Positions 1-7,778 of a stretch of 64,000 nt of DNA are shown here, in pieces (position 1 is the stretch's first letter; each line of letters starts with the position of its first letter). This DNA is from Bradyrhizobium manausense (GTDB lineage: Bacteria; Pseudomonadota; Alphaproteobacteria; Rhizobiales; Xanthobacteraceae). The stretch lies in assembly GCF_018129685.1 (NCBI RefSeq), contig NZ_JAFCLG010000002.1, forward strand, positions 286,501-350,500, in the 5' to 3' direction. Below the pieces are notes generated by a model that searched no databases, was not told the DNA's origin, and worked only from the letters and a program-made list of their open reading frames with translations. A program made the translations under genes and the position numbers.

Positions 1-345
1 TGATCCCGCCATCGCCGCGAACAGCGTGCAGGCAACGACATTGGCGACGCCGAGACCGCCGGGCACCCGATTGAGCCATACGTAGAGCGCATTGTAGAGA
101 TCGGCGCCGGCGCGGGACCGGCCGATCGCCGCGCCCTTGAGGATGAACAGCGGGATCGTCAGCAGCGTAATGTTGGCGATCTCCTGATAGACGTTCTGCG
201 CCACCGTGCCGAGCGAGGCCACCGGCATGAAGCCGATCATGAAAGCGACCGCCACCGCGCCGAGCGCAAACGCGATCGGTACCCCGGCAAACAAGGTCAC
301 AAGCGTGACGCCGCCATAAAGCGCGCCGATCGCAAGCGGGCTCAT
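1..345 (-). CDS. dctM: TRAP transporter large permease DctM, N-terminal part (runs off left edge)
   Basis: The reverse strand reads 115 codons from an ATG at 345 with no stop before the window edge, so only the N-terminus is present. The protein starts MSPLAIGALYGG and continues with long hydrophobic stretches and the segment ITLLTIPLFILKGAAIGRS, which is typical of the DctM family (12 TM, Na+-coupled TRAP uptake of organic acids across the inner membrane). It overlaps the dctQ stop by ATGA, so translation is coupled. It is the last visible gene of the iclR-mutase-TRAP operon and should form the permease with DctQ, fed by DctP. Substrate is not determinable from sequence. The family call is firm; the length cannot be judged. 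Confidence 0.9.
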   Translation of the reverse strand, partial: MSPLAIGALYGGVTLVTLFAGVPIAFALGAVAVAFMIGFMPVASLGTVAQNVYQEIANITLLTIPLFILKGAAIGRSRAGADLYNALYVWLNRVPGGLGVANVVACTLFAAMAGS

Positions 346-863
346 GCGCCGATTCCTCTTCTGCCACCGAACGCCTGGACGACCTGCAGCACAAGACGCA
401 GCGTCAGAATGCTCATGCCCGCCGTCATGATCGAATACGGAATCCAGAGCGGCGGCGCCCAGGCGGAATCCGTTACCCGGCCGTCGTCAATCGCTTCGAG
501 CAGCAGCAGCCACGACTGCCACGCGAAGAACGCGCAGAACAACAGGCAAATAATGTCCGAAAGAATCTCGCGCACCCGCTCGATCCGTTCCGGCAGAAAT
601 CCCTCGATCGCCTCGATCGCGATATGCCCGCGCATCGATTGCACGTAGGGCGCCGACAGAAAGGTCGCGCCGACCAGCAGGAATACCGCCATTTCATCCT
701 GCCAGTCGGTCGAGGAGTGCAGCACGTAGCGAACCGCGATCGAATGGGTCAGTACCAGCCCGGCCGCGATCGTCGCCAACGCGCAGGCCGAAATCAGCAC
801 GCGGTCGAGCGCGTCGAGAATGCGGACGACTCCACTCAGAAGATTTGAGCCGCGCACGTCCAT
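342..863 (-). CDS. dctQ: TRAP transporter small permease DctQ
   Basis: A 173-residue membrane protein with four hydrophobic segments (about residues 20-45, 55-75, 95-120 and 135-160), the usual size and topology of the DctQ subunit. It joins DctM in the inner membrane and takes substrate from DctP. I chose the ATG at 863 (MDVRGSNLL) because the same frame upstream overlaps the end of dctP and would add 37 polar residues. dctP ends 17 nt upstream, and the dctM start overlaps the stop by 4 nt. The family is weakly conserved in sequence, so the call rests mostly on topology and the dctP-dctQ-dctM order. Confidence 0.85.
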   Translation of the reverse strand: MDVRGSNLLSGVVRILDALDRVLISACALATIAAGLVLTHSIAVRYVLHSSTDWQDEMAVFLLVGATFLSAPYVQSMRGHIAIEAIEGFLPERIERVREILSDIICLLFCAFFAWQSWLLLLEAIDDGRVTDSAWAPPLWIPYSIMTAGMSILTLRLVLQVVQAFGGRRGIGA

Positions 864-880
864 CCGCTCCGGAAACCCCG

Positions 881-1903
881 TCAAACCTCCTCCGCCATCT
901 TCAGGAACCGCGCCGTATTCGCGGAGCGCGCAGCGAAATCCTTCCATGCGCTCTCGCGCGCCACGGCACGCCACTGGTCGAGCGAGGCCTGATCCATCTC
1001 CTTCACGGTCGCGCCAGCCTTGGCGTAGACGTCCGCGAGCCGCTTGTCGTCGGCCTTGGAGCCTTCGAGGCCGAACGGCTCGAGCTCCTCGCCCACCTCG
1101 GTGAGCAGCTTCTGCTGGTCCGGCGGCAGCGAGTCGAAGATCGACTTCGACATCAGCAGCGGCTCGAGCACGAAAAAGAAGTTGCGGCCGCCGGCCGCCG
1201 TGAGGCCCTTGCTGAGTTCCTCCAGCTTGAACGAGATCAGGCTCGTCGAGCTGGTCGCAGCGGCGTCGATCGCCCCGGTCTGCATGGAAATGTAGATTTC
1301 GTTGGACGGCATGTTGCTCGTCGCCGCGCCCGCGGCCTTGAACATCATATCCATCTCGCGGCTGCCGCCCCTGATCTTCAGCCCCTTCGCGTCATCGGGC
1401 TTGACGATGGGCGCGCCGCGCGAGGCTATGCCGCCCGACTGCCACATCCAGGTCAGCAATTTCACGCCCTTGGCCTCCAGAATGGCCGTCATCTCCCGGC
1501 CAATCGGCGCCTTCTTCCAGCGATATCCCTGCTCATAACTCGTCACGACCGCCGGCATGAACGTGATATTGAGTTCGGGAATCTCGCCGCCGGCGTACGT
1601 CGTGGGATACAGGCTGAGGTCGAGCGCCCCCTTTTTCAGCGCGTCGAACTGGGCGAAGGTCTTCATCAGCGACGAATTCGGATAGATCTCGAACTTCAGC
1701 GCACCCTTGCTGCGCTTCTCGACTTCCTCCGCAAACTTGCGGCAGACACGGTCGCGAAAATCACCCCCGTCGGCGCCCGAACCAGGAAACTGATGCGATA
1801 TCTTCAGCGTCCGCGTGTCAGCGCGCGCGCTGCACGTCAGGCCAATGATCGCCGGAGCCACCATGGCGCCAAGCGCCACACGTCGAGTAATGCCATTTGT
1901 CAT
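881..1903 (-). CDS. dctP: TRAP transporter substrate-binding protein DctP
   Basis: A 340-residue periplasmic binding protein. It starts with a signal peptide containing a twin arginine (TRRVALGAM) and a likely cleavage near CSARA-D at about residue 29. The mature part begins TLKISHQFPGSG, typical of DctP proteins, and the segment GLKIRGGSREMD carries the arginine that usually salt-bridges the ligand carboxylate. A strong ribosome site (GGGAGGA) precedes the ATG by about 8 nt. It lies downstream of meaB and upstream of dctQ on the same strand, so it probably delivers the acid that the mutase module upstream processes. The ligand itself is unknown. Confidence 0.9.
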   Translation of the reverse strand: MTNGITRRVALGAMVAPAIIGLTCSARADTRTLKISHQFPGSGADGGDFRDRVCRKFAEEVEKRSKGALKFEIYPNSSLMKTFAQFDALKKGALDLSLYPTTYAGGEIPELNITFMPAVVTSYEQGYRWKKAPIGREMTAILEAKGVKLLTWMWQSGGIASRGAPIVKPDDAKGLKIRGGSREMDMMFKAAGAATSNMPSNEIYISMQTGAIDAAATSSTSLISFKLEELSKGLTAAGGRNFFFVLEPLLMSKSIFDSLPPDQQKLLTEVGEELEPFGLEGSKADDKRLADVYAKAGATVKEMDQASLDQWRAVARESAWKDFAARSANTARFLKMAEEV

Positions 1904-1989
1904 ATTTAAGATCCTCCCTATGTTGCCTTTCCGCCGGCAGGTCTTTCACCTGTCTTGCACGGTCGGGTTCCTGCGTTGACGTTCGTTGC

Positions 1990-2925
1990 TTACGTTCTTC
2001 GTCTTCTCCTGTTCACGTCGGCTGCGCCGTCGTTATGCTCTGCGAGGCGACGCACCACTGCCTCGTAGAGCGAGGCGAGCGGCGCGCGGAGAACCTCGGC
2101 CGGCAGTTCGTCCAGCACTTCGCTGACGCGCCGCGCCACCAGGCTGCCGACATGCTGTGCGCGGCGACGTTCGAGCCGGCCGCTGGTACCCGGCCTGTTC
2201 GCCAGCCACGCCTGGTGCCGGTCGATTTCGGCGGCGAGCGCCTCGATGCTGGCGGGGTCATTGAGCGATGTCGGCACGATCGGCGGCGTCCAGCCCTCGT
2301 CATCCTCGCCGCGCTTTTTCACCACTGCCGCAAGTTCGGCGGCCAGTTGCCGCGCGCCGGGCTGGTCGGACTTGTTGACCACGACGATGTCGGCGGTCTC
2401 GAGAATGCCGCCCTTCATCGCCTGGATCTGGTCACCCGCGCCGGGCATCAGCACCAGCAGAATCGTATCGACGACATGCCGCACGGCGTATTCGACCTGG
2501 CCGACGCCGACGGTTTCGAGGATGGCTTCGGCGAAGCCGGCGCGTTCCACGATCTCCAGCATATCCGGCAGATTGTCGGCGAGGCCGTCGTGACTTCGCC
2601 GGCTGGCGAGCGAGCGAATGTAGACGCGCGGGTTCTGCGCGAGGTCCTCCATGCGTATCCGGTCGCCGAGGATGGCGCCGCCGCTGACTGGACTGGTCGG
2701 GTCGACCGCCAGGATCGCGATATCGCCCTCCCTCTGAAGGCGGCGGCGGGCGAGCGCTGCGATCAGGGTGCTCTTGCCGGCGCCGGGCGGGCCTGTGACG
2801 CCGATGCGACTGCACAGGCCTGCGCTGCCCTGCGCCGTCAGCAGCACGTCCGCGACCGAGGCATTCGCCGCGCGGGTCAGCGCTTTCGACATGGTGCGCC
2901 GCTGTTCGCTGGTACGCGCGTTCAT
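1990..2925 (-). CDS. meaB: MeaB/ArgK-type GTPase chaperone of a B12-dependent acyl-CoA mutase (copy 1)
   Basis: A 311-residue G3E-family GTPase. Walker A GPPGAGKST is at residues 45-53, followed by VDPTSPVSGGAILGDRIRM (the family switch region) and the guanine-specificity motif VNKSD. Proteins of this family gate cobalamin loading and protect adenosylcobalamin mutases from inactivation. Its start overlaps the stop of the CoA-transferase gene by ATGA, and the mutase subunits are encoded just upstream, so its partner is almost certainly the 4043-6075 mutase. The Arg/Lys-rich C-terminal tail (NRRRRRT) is unusual. Paralogues lie at 34562-35473 and 63270-64000. Confidence 0.93.
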   Translation of the reverse strand: MNARTSEQRRTMSKALTRAANASVADVLLTAQGSAGLCSRIGVTGPPGAGKSTLIAALARRRLQREGDIAILAVDPTSPVSGGAILGDRIRMEDLAQNPRVYIRSLASRRSHDGLADNLPDMLEIVERAGFAEAILETVGVGQVEYAVRHVVDTILLVLMPGAGDQIQAMKGGILETADIVVVNKSDQPGARQLAAELAAVVKKRGEDDEGWTPPIVPTSLNDPASIEALAAEIDRHQAWLANRPGTSGRLERRRAQHVGSLVARRVSEVLDELPAEVLRAPLASLYEAVVRRLAEHNDGAADVNRRRRRT

Positions 2926-4046
2926 GACGTCACGTCCGGTGAAAGGAGGTCGTTGTGTTCGCCAAGCAGCGGCGGCGGCCGGAACGCTTCGGCAGCACCC
3001 GTCTTCACGGGATTACCAATAGAACGGATTGTTCCGCCCAGCGTCGCGATTTCGACGACCATGTTACGGGCTTGCGTCTGTTCGCTCCTCAAAGCGTGCT
3101 CGAGCGTACTGACTTCGGCGGCCACCACACCAAGCGGCACTAGGCGGCTCATCCAGTCCTGCGCACTAAAACCCTGCAGCACGGCGGCAATCGCCTCGAT
3201 CACCACGTCGCGATTGGCGCGCCGCGCCTCCATTGAAGCGAATCTTTCGTCCGTCAGCCATTGCGGCTGGCCGGCTTCAAGACTGAACTTGCGCCAGAAG
3301 TCGTCGTGCGTGATGAACAGGGTCAGCCAGCCATCGAGCGTCGGAAACACCTGTGCGGGCACCATATAGGGATGTGCTGAATGCGCGTAGCGGCGCGGCT
3401 TGACGCCCGAATTGAGCCAGGCGGCGGCGATGTAGTTCAGCTGCGAAAGCATCACATCGTACATTGCAACGTCGACCTGGCCACCCTGCCGTTGCACCAG
3501 CTTGGCGACCAACCCGAGCGCACCCATCATGCCCGCGGAATTGTCCACCGCCGAATAGCCGGTCTTGGTCGGCGGACTGTCCGGCTCGCCTGTCAATTCC
3601 ATCACGCCGGTCATGGCCTGGATGACATAGTCGTAGGCAGGGCGGTCGGCGTAGGGACTGTCAATGCCGAAGCCGGTCAGGGCGACGCAAACCAGCGCCG
3701 GATTGACCTCACGCAGGGCATCATAGGTCAGGCCAAGCTTGCGGATCGCCGACGGGCGCAGATTGGTGACCAGTGCATGGGCGTCACGTGCGAGCGCGTG
3801 CAGCTGGGACTGTCCCCGCGGCGAGCCGAGATCGATCACCACGCTGCGCTTATTGCGGTTGAGGCAGGCGAAATATTCATTGTGTGGCCCGATGAAATTC
3901 GGACTCACCTTGCGCGCAATATCGCCGTCCGGCGGCTCGATCTTGATCACGTCGGCGCCGAGATCCGCGAGCAACAGCCCGCAATAGGGACCCGCCAGCA
4001 TATGGCCGATCTCGAGAATCCGTATGCCGCGCAACGGACCGCTCAT
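2922..4046 (-). CDS. CaiB/BaiF family (class III) CoA-transferase
   Basis: A 374-residue class III CoA-transferase. Near the N-terminus is LEIGHMLAGPYCGLLLADLGADVIK, given here only as its landmark LLADLGADVIKIE at residues 25-37, and RPAYDYVIQAMTGVM in the middle. Asp168 (SAVDNSAG) corresponds to the catalytic aspartate of formyl-CoA transferase. The enzyme moves CoA between carboxylates in the cytoplasm. It sits between the mutase small subunit and meaB with ATGA overlaps on both sides, so it should either activate the acid imported by the TRAP system or unload the product. Donor and acceptor cannot be read from sequence. Family call is firm. Confidence 0.92.
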   Translation of the reverse strand: MSGPLRGIRILEIGHMLAGPYCGLLLADLGADVIKIEPPDGDIARKVSPNFIGPHNEYFACLNRNKRSVVIDLGSPRGQSQLHALARDAHALVTNLRPSAIRKLGLTYDALREVNPALVCVALTGFGIDSPYADRPAYDYVIQAMTGVMELTGEPDSPPTKTGYSAVDNSAGMMGALGLVAKLVQRQGGQVDVAMYDVMLSQLNYIAAAWLNSGVKPRRYAHSAHPYMVPAQVFPTLDGWLTLFITHDDFWRKFSLEAGQPQWLTDERFASMEARRANRDVVIEAIAAVLQGFSAQDWMSRLVPLGVVAAEVSTLEHALRSEQTQARNMVVEIATLGGTIRSIGNPVKTGAAEAFRPPPLLGEHNDLLSPDVTS

Positions 4047-4459
4047 TTGAGCGTCTTTGCTATCGACGCTACGACGTCGGCCAGCGGCATCTCGCTGGTG
4101 TAGATCTGCTTCACCCCCAGCGCGTAAAGATCCGGCCAGTCCTCGGCCGGAATCGTGCCGCCGAGAAACAACGGAATGTCGCCGGCCCCGATCGCCTCGA
4201 GACTGGCGCGCGTCTGCTGGACCAGATCGCGATGGCTGCCCGACAGCACGCTGAGGCCCACCGCGTCGACATCCTCGTCGACCGCGACCCGGGCGACATA
4301 GTCCGGCGTCTTGCGTAGGCCGGTGTAGATCACCTCCGCGCCGGCGTCGCGCAGCGCCAGCGCGATCACCTTCGCTCCGACGTCGTGGCCGTCGAGGCCG
4401 GGCTTGGCGATCAGTATGCGCTTTCCCTTGAGCGGCGCGGCGGCTGATATTGTCGTCAT
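4043..4459 (-). CDS. B12-binding small subunit of acyl-CoA mutase (copy 1)
   Basis: A 138-residue cobalamin-binding domain protein. The motif D23-G-H25-D-V-G28 is present; the histidine is the lower axial cobalt ligand in this family. SVLSGSH and GGTIPAED, which contact the nucleotide tail, follow. Such short stand-alone subunits are the C-terminal half of methylmalonyl-CoA mutase encoded separately, as in archaea and in 2-hydroxyisobutyryl-CoA mutase. I chose the ATG at 4459, which overlaps the stop of the large subunit by ATGA; the open frame extends upstream but only into that gene. Very similar to the protein at 35480-35893. Confidence 0.93.
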   Translation of the reverse strand: MTTISAAAPLKGKRILIAKPGLDGHDVGAKVIALALRDAGAEVIYTGLRKTPDYVARVAVDEDVDAVGLSVLSGSHRDLVQQTRASLEAIGAGDIPLFLGGTIPAEDWPDLYALGVKQIYTSEMPLADVVASIAKTLK

Positions 4460-6075
4460 AGCCCGACTGGCTCCTGGAAATTGCCCCAGCGGCCCTTCAG
4501 CCGCTCGACGATTTCGCCGACCGTCGCGTAGGCGTGCGCACAATCGACAAGATAGGGCATGAGGTTTTCGCGGTCGTTCTCCGCAGCCTTCGACAGTCGC
4601 GCGAGTTCGCGCTCGACCGCGCCATTGTCGCGTCGCGCGCGCAGCGCCTCGAATTTCTCGGTCACGCGCCGGGCCGCGGCCGGATCGAGCCGAAATACCT
4701 CGCCAGTCGGCGCGCCCTCGCCCGAACGGGCAAACGCGTTGACGCCGACGATGATCGTCTTGCGGCTATCGACGTTCTTCTTTCGCTCGAGCGCGCGCTC
4801 GGCGATCTTCGACTGCATCCAGCCATCCTCGATGGCTTTCACGACGCCGCCATAGGCGTCGATCTCGTCCATCACGCGTATCATTTCCTGTTCCATCCGG
4901 TCGGTGAGACATTCGACCAGGTGGCTGCCACCCAGCGGGTCGACGGTCTTGGCGATACCGCTTTCATAGGCGACCACCTGCTGCGTACGCAGCGCGAGTT
5001 CGGCGGCGAACTCGGTCGGAATCTGGAACGCCTCGTCATAGGCGGCCGTGAAGATCGACTGCGCGCCGCCGAGCACGGCGGCCATGGTCTCGATCGCGAC
5101 CCGCATCACGTTGTTGTAGGGCTGCGCCGCCGTGAGCGAGGAGCCGCCGCACACGACACCGAAGCGGAACATCAGTGCCTTGTCGTCGGTCACGCCATAG
5201 CGCTCCCTGAGCAGCCGCGCCCACAGGCGCCGCCCGGCGCGGAACTTGCAGATCTCTTCGAAGAAATCCATATGCACGTAGAAGAAGAAGCTCAGGCGCT
5301 TGGCGAATTTCGCGACGTCGCCGCCGCGTCCGATCAGTTCGTCGACATAGGCGAGCCCGTTGGCGAGCGTATAGGCCATTTCCTCGACCGCCGTAGAGCC
5401 GGCGTCGCGCACATGCGCGCCGGCGATCGAGATCGGATTGAACCGCGGCGTCTCATCATTGGCGTAAAGGATCGAATCGGCGATCAGCCGCATCGACGGG
5501 CGCACCGGAAAAATCCATGTGCCACGCGCCACATATTCCTTCAGAATGTCGTTCTGGATCGTACCGGTGAGCTTGGAGCGCGGCACGCCCTGCTTGTCGG
5601 CACAGGCGACGTACATTGCGTAGATGATCGCGGCCGTACCGTTGATGGTGAAGGACGTCGATATTTTCGAAAGGTCGATGCCATCGAACAGGATCTCCAT
5701 CTCCGAAAGATTGGAGAGCGACACACCGACCTTGCCGACCTCGGGACGCGCGATCGGGTCGGTCGGGTCGTAACCGCATTGCGTCGGCAGATCGAGCGCC
5801 ACGGAAAGGCCGGTCTGTCCCTGGTCGAGCAGGAATTTGTAACGCTGGTTGGAATCCTCGGCGCTGCCGAACCCGGCATATTGGCGCATGGTCCACATGC
5901 GCCCGCGGAATCCGTCCGGAAAGATACCCCGCGTAAACGGATATTCGCCGGGCAGGCTGTCGTCGGCGGCATGATCGCGCGCGGTCGCGACCAGCGGCAG
6001 CTCGATGCCTGATGGCGTCATCGGCGCCACGACCGTCTCATCCCGCGGCGACTGCTGAGTAGTTGAAACGGCCAC
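4456..6075 (-). CDS. Acyl-CoA mutase large (catalytic) subunit, methylmalonyl-CoA mutase type (copy 1)
   Basis: A 539-residue TIM-barrel subunit of an adenosylcobalamin-dependent acyl-CoA mutase without its own B12 domain. Landmarks are EYPFTRGIFPDGFRGR, WTMRQYAGFGSAEDSN, LDLPTQCGYDPTDP, GTIQNDILKEYVARGT and the histidine in SIAGAHVRDAGST. Tyr66 (RQY) and Arg184 (YVAR) sit 118 residues apart, the spacing of Tyr89/Arg207 in Propionibacterium methylmalonyl-CoA mutase, where they read the substrate carboxylate. Isobutyryl-CoA mutase has Phe/Gln and 2-hydroxyisobutyryl-CoA mutase Ile/Gln there. A carboxylated substrate (methylmalonyl- or ethylmalonyl-type) is therefore inferred. The gene is followed by the B12 subunit with a 4-nt overlap. 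It closely resembles the copy at 35890-37518. Confidence 0.93.
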   Translation of the reverse strand: MAVSTTQQSPRDETVVAPMTPSGIELPLVATARDHAADDSLPGEYPFTRGIFPDGFRGRMWTMRQYAGFGSAEDSNQRYKFLLDQGQTGLSVALDLPTQCGYDPTDPIARPEVGKVGVSLSNLSEMEILFDGIDLSKISTSFTINGTAAIIYAMYVACADKQGVPRSKLTGTIQNDILKEYVARGTWIFPVRPSMRLIADSILYANDETPRFNPISIAGAHVRDAGSTAVEEMAYTLANGLAYVDELIGRGGDVAKFAKRLSFFFYVHMDFFEEICKFRAGRRLWARLLRERYGVTDDKALMFRFGVVCGGSSLTAAQPYNNVMRVAIETMAAVLGGAQSIFTAAYDEAFQIPTEFAAELALRTQQVVAYESGIAKTVDPLGGSHLVECLTDRMEQEMIRVMDEIDAYGGVVKAIEDGWMQSKIAERALERKKNVDSRKTIIVGVNAFARSGEGAPTGEVFRLDPAAARRVTEKFEALRARRDNGAVERELARLSKAAENDRENLMPYLVDCAHAYATVGEIVERLKGRWGNFQEPVGL

Positions 6076-6093
6076 CGACGCCTCCCGTGATTT

Positions 6094-6861
6094 CTATTTT
6101 TTTGAACCGGCCATCTTCGCCACTGCGGTCCAATGATCATCGTGCACCCATGCACGGGCGAAAAATGCGCCTTCGCGCACCGCCCGCTCTTCCGCCGAGG
6201 CGCCGAAACGATGCATGACGGCGAGCGACTTGAAGGCGCGCATCACTTGGGGCCGCTGCGCCATCTGCGCCACATAGGACTTGACGAAATCGTTCGCCGC
6301 CGGCTCCTCGGGCGCCACGGCGTCGACCAGCCCCTGCCGCTGCGCGTCCGCCGCACCGAGCACTTCCGCCGTGGCCAGCAGCCTCAGCGCGCGGCTCGGA
6401 CCCACGATGTTGAACAGATCCGTACCGCCGCCCCACGCCGTCGCGATATTGAGCTTCGCCTGCAGGAAGCCGATGCGCGCATGCGCCATCGCGACGCGCA
6501 GGTCGCAGGCCATGGCGAGCTCGGCGCCGCCGCCGAGCGCATCGCCGTTCACCACGGCGACGACGGGAACGGGAAAGCGACGGATCGTATCGAGCGCCGC
6601 GCGCGTGCGCGCCGCGAAAGCGACCGCGTCGGCCTCGCCGCGCAGGGATTCCAGTTCCTTCAGGTCGCCTCCCGATGCGAAGGCCTTGTCGCCCGCGCCG
6701 GTGAGAACCGCGACGGACACGTCGTCGCGTTCGGACCATTTCGAGAAGGCCGCCCCGATCGCCGCAATCAAGGCATTGCTGAGCGCATTGCGCTTCTCGG
6801 GACGCGACAGCGTGACGTGCAGCACGCCATCCTCGAACGCAGTGGCGACCAGCTCGCTCAC
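6094..6861 (-). CDS. Crotonase-fold protein lacking hydratase glutamates, possible malonyl-type-CoA decarboxylase
   Basis: A 255-residue enoyl-CoA hydratase/isomerase-fold protein with the CoA-binding and oxyanion-hole segments FASGGDLKEL (61-70) and NGDALGGGAEL (105-115). Both catalytic glutamates of a hydratase are absent: the Glu144 position reads Lys136 (FLQAKLN) and the Glu164 position reads Arg160 (SRALRLL). The AWGGGTDL segment resembles what I recall of ethylmalonyl-CoA decarboxylase ECHDC1. Since it lies 18 nt upstream of a mutase, as crotonase-fold methylmalonyl-CoA decarboxylase YgfG accompanies Sbm in E. coli, decarboxylation is the better guess than hydration. It overlaps iclR by 4 nt. 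Paralogue at 37531-38304. Confidence 0.85.
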   Translation of the reverse strand: MSELVATAFEDGVLHVTLSRPEKRNALSNALIAAIGAAFSKWSERDDVSVAVLTGAGDKAFASGGDLKELESLRGEADAVAFAARTRAALDTIRRFPVPVVAVVNGDALGGGAELAMACDLRVAMAHARIGFLQAKLNIATAWGGGTDLFNIVGPSRALRLLATAEVLGAADAQRQGLVDAVAPEEPAANDFVKSYVAQMAQRPQVMRAFKSLAVMHRFGASAEERAVREGAFFARAWVHDDHWTAVAKMAGSKK

Positions 6862-7592
6862 AAGTCCCCCTGGATCTGTTTGCAGATGTCCGCCAGCCTC
6901 CGTTGATGATCAGCTACTTGTTCGGCCATGCGATGCATGGGGCCGGCAACCGCAATTCCGTAGGTGTCGCCGGCGAATTTCAGCGGCATGGCGACCGCCA
7001 TGACGTCGGCCACGTTCTCGCCGCGCGTGATCGAATAGCCGCGGGCGGCGCTACGTTCGATTTCCTCGGCCAGTCGGGCGCGATCGGTGATGGTCGCATC
7101 CGTCATCGCGTCGAGCGACAGTTTGGCCAGCGCGTCGGCCCGTGCACGCGGCTTCATCGTGGCCAGCAGCGTCTTGCCGATCGAGCTGGAATGCAGAGGC
7201 TTCAGATCGCCGGGCCGCGCGGTATAGCGGATGTTCTGCGGACCTTCGAGCACGGCGAGGTAGATCACGCGCCCGCCCTGCTCCTTGCCGAGGATGGCGG
7301 TCTCCTGCGTCTCGTCACGCAACGCCTCCATCCGCGGCATGATCCGCCGCAGCCAGGGCTCGCTCGCGGCGATCGCCGAGGCGACGTCGTACATCTTGCG
7401 GGTTGGGTAGATCTGTCGGCGCGGCCCGACGCCGAACAGAAACCCCCGCCCCTTCAGCGCCCGCACAAGATTGAAACAGCTCGACAAGGGCGCATCGAGC
7501 GCTGCCGCGACCTCGGACAGAGTGAGCGGCCGCTGCTCCCGCGCAAACAGCTCGAAGACATCCAAGGTGCGGCTGGCTGATTTCACATCCAT
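6858..7592 (-). CDS. IclR family transcriptional regulator
   Basis: A 244-residue regulator with an N-terminal winged helix (SASRTLDVFELFAREQ through about residue 60, including LTLSEVAAALDAPLSSCFNLVRAL) and a C-terminal IclR effector domain (SSIGKTLLATMKP, with GYSITRGENVADVMAVAMPL). IclR proteins usually control adjacent catabolic operons in response to an acid ligand. The start is the ATG at 7592; the frame stays open upstream but enters AT-rich intergenic DNA. A perfect 14-bp palindrome abuts the start codon, so autoregulation is likely. It is the first gene of the mutase-TRAP operon and overlaps the next gene by ATGA, so repressor and operon are co-transcribed. Confidence 0.9.
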   Translation of the reverse strand: MDVKSASRTLDVFELFAREQRPLTLSEVAAALDAPLSSCFNLVRALKGRGFLFGVGPRRQIYPTRKMYDVASAIAASEPWLRRIMPRMEALRDETQETAILGKEQGGRVIYLAVLEGPQNIRYTARPGDLKPLHSSSIGKTLLATMKPRARADALAKLSLDAMTDATITDRARLAEEIERSAARGYSITRGENVADVMAVAMPLKFAGDTYGIAVAGPMHRMAEQVADHQRRLADICKQIQGDL

Positions 7593-7605
7593 GAAATATA
7601 TTTCA
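7592..7605. promoter_or_regulatory. Palindromic operator candidate at the iclR start
   Basis: TGAAATATATTTCA is a perfect 14-bp palindrome overlapping the first base of the iclR start codon. It resembles the classical IclR half-sites TGGAAAT/ATTTCCA. It lies in the 186-bp gap between iclR and the divergent MFS gene, in DNA more AT-rich than its surroundings. Binding there would block translation initiation or the promoter of the operon. Function is inferred. Confidence 0.5.
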
Positions 7606-7778
7606 CCATATTGTGTAAATCGAGTCAATCCGCTAAGCTGGATGGGCCTTGAATCCGTAGCGGAGGCAAATTTGACGGGATTTCGGAGGTGCGGGGCGGC
7701 TGCTGAACTTTGGGTCGCCGATCGCCGGCAACTGCGATTGCGCGTCCACATGCGCGACGCGGCTAAGGGTTAGGCGCG

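Noticed and set aside
845..6012. Long plus-strand open frames (354-492 codons) opposite dctP, the CoA-transferase and the mutase large subunit
   Set aside because: High-GC shadow frames. They have Arg/His-rich, low-complexity translations with no family motifs, while the minus-strand genes show clear motifs and overlapping starts.
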